Source: Ampullaceana balthica (Eukaryota > Mollusca > Gastropoda > Lymnaeidae). Taken from it: a stretch of DNA of 64,000 nucleotides. Location: positions 2,219,313-2,283,312 of the forward strand of contig CALYLW010000038.1 in assembly GCA_944989445.1 (NCBI GenBank), read 5' to 3'. The translations under genes and the position numbers were made by a program. The notes under the pieces were generated by a model. The model saw only the letters and a list, made by a program, of their open reading frames with translations. It had not been told where the DNA came from and made no database searches. Each line of letters begins with the position of its first letter. Positions within the stretch are counted from its first letter, which is position 1. This document shows, piece after piece, positions 54,516-64,000 of the stretch.

Positions 54516-57500
54516 CACTAGACCGAAAGCAGATAGAATACTAGACATAAGGCAGATAGAATACTAGACATAAGGCGGATAGAATACTAGGCATAAGGCG
54601 GATAGAATACTAGACACAAGGCAGATAGAATACTAGACATAAGGCAGATAGAATACTAGACATAAGGCAGATAGAATACTAGACATAAGGCAGATAGAAT
54701 ACTAGACATAAGACAGATAGAATACTAGACATAAGGCAGATAGAATACTAGACATAAGGCAGATAGAATACTAGACATAAGGCGGATAGAATACTAGACA
54801 TAAGGCAGATAGAATACTAGACATAAGGCGGATAGAATACTAGACATAAGGCGGATAGAATACTAGACATAAGGCGGATAGAATACTAGACATAAGGCAG
54901 ATAGAATACTAGACCGAAGGCAGATAGAATACTAGTCATAAGGCGGATAGAATACTAGACATAAGGCGGATAGAATACTAGGCATAAGGCGGATAGAATA
55001 CTAGACACAAGGCAGATAGAATACTAGACATAAGGCGGATAGAATACTAGGCATAAGGCGGATAGAATACTAGACATAAGGCAGATAGAATACTAGACAT
55101 AAGGCAGATAGAATACTAGACATAAGGTAGATAGAATACTAGACATAAGGCAGATAGAATACTAGACATAAGGCAGATAGAATACTAGACATAAGGCGGA
55201 TAGAATACTAGACATAAGGCAGATAGAATACTAGACATAAGGCGGATAGAATACTAGACATAAGGCAGATAGAATACTAGACATAAGGCGGATAGAATAC
55301 TAGACATAAGGCAGATAGAATACTAGACATAAGGCAGATAGAATACTAGACATAAGGCAGATAGAATACTAGACATAAGGCAGATAGAATACTAGACATA
55401 AGGCGGATAAAATACTAGACCGAAGGCAGATAGAATACTAGACATAAGGCAGATAGAATACTAGACATAAGGCGGATAGAATACTAGGCATTAGGCGGAT
55501 AGAATACTAGACACAAGGCAGAAAGAATACTAGATATAAGGCGGATAGAATACTAGGCATAAGGCGGATAGAATACTAGACATAAGGCAGATAGAATACT
55601 AGACCGAAGGCAGATAGAATACTTGACATAAGGCAGATAGAATACTAGACATAAGGCGGATAGAATACTAGACATAAGATGGATAAAATACTAGACATAA
55701 GGCAGATAGAATACTAGACCGAAGGCAGATAGAATACTTGACATAAGGCAGATAGAATACTAGACATGAGGCAGATAGAATACTAGACATAAGGCAGATA
55801 GAATACTAGACATAAGGCGGATAGAATACTAGGCATAAGGCGGATAGAATACTAGACACAAGGCAGATAGAATACTAGACATAAGGCGGATAGAATACTA
55901 GGCATAAGGCGGATAGAATACTAGACATAAGGCAGATAGAATACTAGACATAAGGCAGATAGAATACTAGACATAAGGCAGATAGAATACTAGACATAAG
56001 GCAGATAGAATACTAGACATAAGGCAGATAGAATACTAGACAAAAGGCGGATAGAATACTAGACATAAGGCAGATAGAATACTAGACATAAGGCGGATAG
56101 AATACTAGACATAAGGCAGATAGAATACTAGACATAAGGCGGATAGAATACTAGACATAAGGCAGATAGAATACTAGACATAAGGCAGATAGAATACTAG
56201 ACATAAGGCAGATAGAATACTAGACATAAGGCAGATAGAATACTAGACATAAGGCGGATAAAATACTAGACCGAAGGCAGATAGAATACTAGACATAAGG
56301 CAGATAGAATACTAGACATAAGGCGGATAGAATACTAGGCATAAGGCGGATAGAATACTAGACACAAGGCAGATAGAATACTAGATATAAGGCGGATAGA
56401 ATACTAGGCATAAGGCGGATAGAATACTAGACATAAGGCAGATAGAATACTAGACCGAAGGCAGATAGAATACTTGACATAAGGCAGATAGAATACTAGA
56501 CATAAGGCGGATAGAATACTAGACATAAGATGGATAAAATACTAGACATAAGGCAGATAGAAAACTAGACCGAAGGCAGATAGAATACTTGACATAAGGC
56601 AGATAGAATACTAGACATAAGGCAGATAGAATACTAGACATAAGGCAGATAGAATACTAGACATAAGGCAGATAGAATACTAGACATAAGGCAGATAGAA
56701 TACTAGACATAAGGCGGATAGAATACTAGACATAAGGCGGATAGAATACTAGACATAAGGCAGATAGAATACTAGACCGAAGGCAGATAGAATACTAGAC
56801 ATAAGGCAGATAGAATACTAGGCATAAGGCGGATAGAATACTAGACATAAGGCAGATAGAATACTAGACCGAAGGCAGATAGAATACTTGACATAAGGCA
56901 AATAGAATACTAGACATAAGGCGGATAGAATACTAGACATAAGGTGGATAGAATACTATACATAAGGCGGATAGAATACTGGACATAAGGCGGATAGAAT
57001 ACTAGGCATAAGGCAGATAGAATACTAGACCGAAGGCAGATAGAATACTAGACATAAGGCGGATAGAATACTAGACATAAGGCAGATAAAATACTAGACA
57101 TAAGGCGGATAGAATACTAGACATAAGGCGGATATAATACTAGACATAAGGCGGATAGAATACTTGACATAAGGCAGATAGAATACTAGACATAAGGCAG
57201 CTATAGAATACTAGACATAAGGCAGATAGAATACTAGACCGAAGGCAGATAGAATACTAGACATAAGGCAGATAGAATACTAGACATAAGGCAGATAGAA
57301 TACTAGACATAAGGCAGATAGAATACTAGACATAAGGCGGATAGAATACTAGACATAAGGCGGATAGAATACTAGACATAAGGCAGATAGAATACTAGAC
57401 CGAAGGCAGATAGAATACTAGACATAAGGCAGATAGAATACTAGGCATAAGGCGGATAGAATACTAGACATAAGGCAGATAGAATACTAGACCGAAGGCA

Positions 57501-60500
57501 GATAGAATACTTGACATAAGGCAAATAGAAGACTAGACATAAGGCGGATAGAATACTAGACATAAGGTGGATAGAATACTATACATAAGGCGGATAGAAT
57601 ACTAGACATAAGGCGGATAGAATACTAGGCATAAGGCAGATAGAATACTAGACCGAAGGCAGATAGAATACTAGACATAAGGCGGATAGAATACTAGACA
57701 TAAGGCAGATAAAATACTAGACATAAGGCGGATAGAATACTAGACATAAGGCGGATATAATACTAGACATAAGGCGGATAGAATACTTGACATAAGGCAG
57801 ATAGAATACTAGACATAAGGCAGCTATAGAATACTAGACATAAGGCAGATAGAATACTAGACCGAAGGCAGATAGAATACTAGACATAAGGCAGATAGAA
57901 TACTAGACATAAGGCAGATAGAATACTAGACATAAGGCAGATAGAATACTAGACATAAGGCAGATAGAATACTAGACACAAGGCAGATAGAATACTAGAC
58001 ATAAGGCAGATAGAATACTAGACATAAGGCAGATAGAATACTAGACATAAGGCAGATAGAATACTAGACATAAGACAGATAGAATACTAGACATAAGGCA
58101 GATAGAATACTAGACATAAGGCAGATAGAATACTAGACATAAGGCGGATAGAATACTAGACATAAGGCAGATAGAATACTAGACATAAGGCGGATAGAAT
58201 ACTAGACATAAGGCGGATAGAATACTAGACATAAGGCAGATAGAATACTAGACCGAAGGCAGATAGAATACTAGTCATAAGGCGGATAGAATACTAGACA
58301 TAAGGCGGATAGAATACTAGGCATAAGGCGGATAGAATACTAGACACAAGGCAGATAGAATACTAGACATAAGGCGGATAGAATACTAGGCATAAGGCGG
58401 ATAGAATACTAGACATAAGGCAGATAGAATACTAGACATAAGGCAGATAGAATACTAGACATAAGGCAGATAGAATACTAGACATAAGGCAGATAGAATA
58501 CTAGACATAAGGCAGATAGAATACTAGACAAAAGGCGGATAGAATACTAGACATAAGGCAGATAGAATACTAGACATAAGGCGGATAGAATACTAGACAT
58601 AAGGCAGATAGAATACTAGACATAAGGCGGATAGAATACTAGACATAAGGCAGATAGAATACTAGACATAAGGCAGATAGAATACTAGACATAAGGCAGA
58701 TAGAATACTAGACATAAGGCAGATAGAATACTAGACATAAGGCGGATAAAATACTAGACCGAAGGCAGATAGAATACTAGACATAAGGCAGATAGAATAC
58801 TAGACATAGGCGGATAGAATACTAGGCATAAGGCGGATAGAATACTAGACACAAGGCAGATAGAATACTAGATATAAGGCGGATAGAATACTAGGCATAA
58901 GGCGGATAGAATACTAGACATAAGGCAGATAGAATACTAGACCGAAGGCAGATAGAATACTTGACATAAGGCAGATAGAATACTAGACATAAGGCGGATA
59001 GAATACTAGACATAAGATGGATAAAATACTAGACATAAGGCAGATAGAAAACTAGACCGAAGGCAGATAGAATACTTGACATAAGGCAGATAGAATACTA
59101 GACATAAGGCAGATAGAATACTAGACATAAGGCAGATAGAATACTAGACATAAGGCAGATAGAATACTAGACATAAGGCAGATAGAATACTAGACATAAG
59201 GCGGATAGAATACTAGACATAAGGCGGATAGAATACTAGACATAAGGCAGATAGAATACTAGACCGAAGGCAGATAGAATACTAGACATAAGGCAGATAG
59301 AATACTAGGCATAAGGCGGATAGAATACTAGACATAAGGCAGATAGAATACTAGACCGAAGGCAGATAGAATACTTGACATAAGGCAAATAGAATACTAG
59401 ACATAAGGCGGATAGAATACTAGACATAAGGTGGATAGAATACTATACATAAGGCGGATAGAATACTGGACATAAGGCGGATAGAATACTAGGCATAAGG
59501 CAGATAGAATACTAGACCGAAGGCAGATAGAATACTAGACATAAGGCGGATAGAATACTAGACATAAGGCAGATAAAATACTAGACATAAGGCGGATAGA
59601 ATACTAGACATAAGGCGGATATAATACTAGACATAAGGCGGATAGAATACTTGACATAAGGCAGATAGAATACTAGACATAAGGCAGCTATAGAATACTA
59701 GACATAAGGCAGATAGAATACTAGACCGAAGGCAGATAGAATACTAGACATAAGGCAGATAGAATACTAGACATAAGGCAGATAGAATACTAGACCGAAG
59801 GCAGATATAATACTAGACATAAGGCAGATAGAATACTAGACCGAAGGCAGATAGAATACTAGACATAAGGCAGATAGAATACTAGACATAAGGCAGATAG
59901 AATACTAGACATAAGGCAGATAGAATACCAGACCGAAGGCAGATAGAATACTAGACCGAAGGCAGATAGAATACTAGACCGAAGGCACATAGAATACTAG
60001 ACATAAGGCGGATAGAATACTAGACATAAGGCGGATAGAATACTAGACCGAAGGCAGATAGAATACTAGACCGAAGGCACATAGAATACTAGACATAAGG
60101 CGGATAGAATACTAGACATAAGGCGGATAGAATACTAAACCGAAGGCAGATAGAATACTAGACCGAAGGCAGATAGAATACTAGACATACGGCAGATAGA
60201 ATACTAGACATAAGGCAGATAGAATACTAGACATAAGGCAGATAGAATACTAGACATAAGGCAGATAGAATACTAGACATAAGGCAGATAGAATACTAGA
60301 CATAAGGCAGATAGAATACTAGACATAAGGCAGATAGAATACTAGACATAAGGCGGATAGAATACTAGACATAAGGCAGATAGCATACTAGACATAAGGC
60401 GGATAGAATACTAGACATAAGGCGGATAGAATACTAGACATAAGGCAGATAGAATACTAGACATAAGGCAGATAGAATACTAGACCGAAGGCAGATAGAA

Positions 60501-62346
60501 TACTAGACATAAGGCAGATAGAATACTAGACATAAGGCGGATAGAATACTAGGCATAAGGCGGATAGAATACTAGACACAAGGCAGATAGAATAACAGAT
60601 ATAAGGCGGATAGAATACTAGACATAAGGCAGATAGAATACTAGACCGAAGGCAGATAGAATACTTGACATAAGGCAGATAGAATACTAGACATAAGGCG
60701 GATAGAATACTAGACATAAGGTGGATAAAATACTAGACATAAGGCAGATAGAATACTAGACCGAAGGCAGATAGAATACTTGACATAAGGCAGATAGAAT
60801 ACTAGACATAAGGCAGATAGAATACTAGACATAAAGCAGATAGAATACTAGACATAAGGCAGATAGAATACTAGACATAAGGCAGATAGAATGCTAGACA
60901 TAAGGCAGATAGCATACTAGACATAAGGCAGATAGAATACTAGACATAAGGCAGATAGAATACTAGACATAAGGCGGATAGAATACTAGACATAAGGCAG
61001 ATAGAATACTAGACATAAGGCGGATAGAATACTAGACATAAGGTGGATAGAATACTAGACATAAGGCGGATAGAATACTAGACATAAGGCAGATAGAATA
61101 CTAGACCGAAGGCAGATAGAATACTAGACATAAGGCAGATAGAATACTAGGCATAAGGCGGATAGAATACTAGACATAAGGCAGATAGAATACTAGACCG
61201 AAGGCAGATAGAATACTTGACATAAGGCAAATAGAATACTAGACATAAGGCGGATAGAATACTAGACATAAGGTGGATAGAATACTATACATAAGGCGGA
61301 TAGAGTACTAGACATAAGGCGGATAGAATACTAGGCATAAGGCAGATAGAATACTAGACCGAAGGCAGATAGAATACTAGACATAAGGCCGATAGAATAC
61401 TAGACATAAGGCAGATAAAATACTAGACATAAGGCGGATAGAATACTAGACATAAGGCGGATAGAATACTAGACATAAGGCGGATAGAATACTAGACATA
61501 AGGCAGATAGAATACTAGACATAAGGCAGCTATAAAATACTAGACATAATGCAGATAGAATACTAGACATAAGGCAGATAGAATACTAGACATAAGGCAG
61601 ATAGAATACTAGACATAAGGCAGATAGAATACTTGACCGAAGGCAGATATAATACTAGACATAAGGCGGATAGAATACTAGACCGAAGGCAGATATAATA
61701 CTAGATATAAGGTAGATAGAATACTAGACATAAGGCAGATAGAATACTAGACATAAGGCAGATAGAATACCAGACCGAAGGCAGATAGAATACTAGACCG
61801 AAGGCAGATAGAATACTAGACCGAAGGCACATAGAATACTAGACATAAGGCGGATAGAATACTAGACATAAGGCGGATAGAATACTAGACCGAAGGCAGA
61901 TAGAATACTAGACCGAAGGCACATAGAATACTAGACATAAGGCGGATAGAATACTAGACATAAGGCGGATAGAATACTAAACCGAAGGCAGATAGAATAC
62001 TAGACCGAAGGCAGATAGAATACTAGACATACGGCAGATAGAATACTAGACATAAGGCAGATAGAATACTAGACATAAGGCAGATAGAATACTAGACATA
62101 GGCAGATAGAATACTAGACATAAGGCAGATAGAATACTAGACATAAGGCAGATAGAATACTAGACATAAGGCAGATAGAATACTAGACATAAGGCGGATA
62201 GAATACTAGACATAAGGCGGATAGAATACTAGAGTTAAGGCAGATATAATACTAGAAAGGCAGATAGACTACTAGAATGAAGGCAAATAGGGTACTAGAT
62301 CAAAGGCATATAGAATACTAGCCCGAAGGCTAATATGAATTACTAG
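54516..62346. repeat. 23-bp satellite array, 7.8 kb, about 340 copies, with higher-order structure
   Basis: Unit core CATAAGGCAGATAGAATACT plus AGA (23 bp). Main variants are CATAAGGCAG, CATAAGGCGG, CCGAAGGCAG, CACAAGGCAG and GGCATAAGGCGG. Rare markers recur at fixed spacing: GGCAGCTATA near 57197, 57820, 59684 and 61527, and AGATGGATAAAAT near 55678, 56528 and 59015, revealing duplications of many units at once. The left edge is about 40 bp from the PIPOX acceptor at 54477; the right edge decays from 62235 to 62346. Confidence 0.95.
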
Positions 62347-62370
62347 GGGCAAGTACCCGGCTTTTCCAGG

Positions 62371-62931
62371 GTTTAACAACAACACAAACAACAACAAAAA
62401 CAACAACAGCAACAAAACAACAAAAACAAACAACAAAACAACAACAAACAACAACTACAACAACAACAAAGCAACAACAACAAAACAACAACTACAACAA
62501 CAACAGCAACAACAACAGCAACAATGACAAAAACAACAACAGAAACAGCAACAGCAACAAAACAACAAAAACAAAACAACAACAAAAACAACAAAATCAA
62601 CAACAAAACAACAACAAAACAACTACAACAACAACAGCAACAACAACAAAGCAACAACAACAAAACAACAACTACAACAGCAACAACAACAAAGCAACAA
62701 CAACATGAAGGACATTGTCGTCGCAGGGCAAGGGATGTGGACAACAACAACAACAGCAAAAACAACACAAAAGCAACAACAGCAAAAACAAAACAACAAC
62801 AAAAACATCAACAACAAAACAAAAACAAAACAACAACAAAACAACAACTACAACAACAGCAACAACAACAAAGCAACAACAACAAAACAACAACTACAAC
62901 AGCAACAACAACAAAGCAACAACAACAAAAA
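62371..62931. repeat. (CAA)n-rich low-complexity array
   Basis: A microsatellite-like CAA/ACA tract with CAG, CTA and AAA interruptions. A 36-bp non-repetitive insert (about 62707-62742, with CATTGTCGTCGCAGGGCAAG) interrupts it. A block of about 100 bp (ACAACTACAACA.., CAACAACAACAAAGCAAC) occurs on both sides of the insert. Frames through it give polyQ/N/T or polyV/C strings and are not genes. Confidence 0.9.
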
Positions 62932-62939
62932 AATTATTT

Positions 62940-64000
62940 TATGGCGATAATCGCCTTCTTGTTAATCTCGACACCAAAATGTTTATTATTTTGCGTCATT
63001 ATTTTACGTCTTAATTTTCAATAATTTTTATTTTATATAGCTCATATAAGGAAACATTACATTTTGGGCCCCCGGCCCCCAGTATCTTATATATATGGAA
63101 CGAAACCTGTTTAATAACCTTTCCGGTATAATTTTGTGTACGTGTACCAAATTTAACGTTATTTGGTTGTCTGGATCTTGAGTTATTAGGGAACAGACAG
63201 ACAACCAGACAGACAACAAATGCGTCTTATATGTATAAAGATATATTACCCCATCTGTAATATAGTGAACAAGACAATGAGAATACATTTTGGGAAGCGT
63301 TTAGGTGACCTACTTTCCTATATGCATAGACCCAAGGTCAAGTTCTTACATAAATCTGGAGACATTTGGTTTCGGACTTACATAATTCTGGAGACATCTT
63401 GTGAGCCGCCATTTTCATGGCCGAGACTGAACCTCTCCAAACCTAGGACACCTGGGAAATACGAGTCAGTTAAACAAGGTTGGTCAGTTGAACTGGACTG
63501 GTCGGTTTAACTAATGAACCTACATGTGGAAGAAAATCAGCAGCCCCGAGCCTAGTGATCTTAAAGGGTCTTCCCACCCCGGGAACGCAGCCACCCGCCC
63601 CTTCCCCTAAGGGACCTAACAGCTGAGAGACCCCCCCCCCGGACGGTCGCTTCTGAAGCGGCCGCCTGGGCATCTCCAAGACATGGTCGAAAATGCCTCC
63701 CTCTAAAAGTGACACTCACAACATAAGAAAATACACATTAAAAATATATAACTAGGATTAAATTTACCACAGAAAGGTATGAATATTTCAATGGTTACAT
63801 TACATCTTTGTATGATAAGTAATAAAATTTTCATTACAGTCATTTTAGAGAAATGACCAACTTTAATAGAATTTATTTTAAAATTTAAAAAAAAAGAGTT
63901 CCAAAATCCGAAACCCAATGTTTACATTGTTTCATATCTCTTTTATGCTTTTACCAGTAAGTAAAACATAAATATCTGAAATTTGGCAGATCATGGTCAT
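62940..64000. other. Distal region, interspersed repeat at about 63060-63245, no exon found
   Basis: A dispersed-repeat-like block (TTTTGTGTACGTGTACCAAA, CTGGATCTTGAGTTATTAGG, then CAGACAGACAACCAGACAGA) lies at about 63060-63245, followed by GC-richer unassigned sequence to 63700 and AT-rich sequence to the end. I looked for the PIPOX FAD-binding exon on the minus strand here and did not find it. Confidence 0.4.

Noticed and set aside
60526..60717. 63-codon minus-strand frame of SSILSALCLVFYPPY-type repeats
   Set aside because: Translation of the 23-bp satellite; the unit is not a multiple of three and the frame closes at random variants.
62524..63024. Long polyQ/N/T (plus) and polyV/C (minus) open frames
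   Set aside because: They are readings of the CAA microsatellite-like tract in several frames, with no splice or start context.
63470..63715. Minus-strand 81-codon frame as the missing PIPOX N-terminal exon
   Set aside because: It lacks GxGxxG and the following SSHG motif; phase and sequence do not fit the family.

Overview
The window is animal nuclear DNA: AT-rich, intron-rich and crowded with transposons and tandem repeats. The transposon set, the general repeat style and the two recognisable genes suit a lophotrochozoan, most likely a gastropod mollusc. That taxonomic call is inference; nothing here proves it. There are no operons, CRISPR arrays, rRNA genes or intact tRNA genes. Most long open frames are transposon genes or tandem repeats read through. 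The host coding sequence lies in short exons (42-216 nt), all on the minus strand, which I rebuilt from splice sites, reading phase and family motifs.

Gene 1 (2162-32966, minus) is an LRRC71 orthologue (leucine-rich repeat-containing protein 71). It has at least 15 coding exons and about 555 codons. The start is at 32966 and the stop at 2162-2164. An N-terminal conserved segment is followed by ribonuclease-inhibitor-type LRRs, a Lys/Ser-rich linker and a C-terminal LRR pair. Every exon junction keeps phase except the one between the exon at 24077-24163 and the exon at 22871-23036, where a small exon is missing or an acceptor is misplaced.

Gene 2 (48217-54476 and beyond, minus) is a peroxisomal sarcosine oxidase/L-pipecolate oxidase-like flavoenzyme (PIPOX family). 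The seven C-terminal exons are present and end in the peroxisomal signal SKL. The N-terminal FAD-binding exon(s) lie on the far side of a 7.8-kb satellite, or outside the window.

Between them, at 45572-45739 (minus), sits one convincing 56-codon exon of a gene I do not recognise.

Transposons: a 3.2-kb LINE with an intact 1004-codon ORF and a perfect 14-bp target duplication (19067-22256); three short Helitron-like copies with matching TC...hairpin...CTAG ends; six copies of a GGGGCCGTCC-ended MITE family with 3-bp duplications; several hAT elements with 8-bp duplications, one of 2.8 kb nested inside a MITE; two pogo/Tigger-type elements; several Jockey/CR1-like LINE fragments; and a tRNA-derived SINE-like head. 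The 36-44.5 kb stretch is a nest of these.

Tandem repeats are the most distinctive aspect. Four separate minisatellites are copies of host gene boundaries: two LRRC71 exon ends with their 5' splice sites, one PIPOX 3' splice site, and the PIPOX SKL-stop region. A 23-bp satellite of about 340 copies (54516-62346) shows several levels of higher-order duplication next to a PIPOX splice acceptor.
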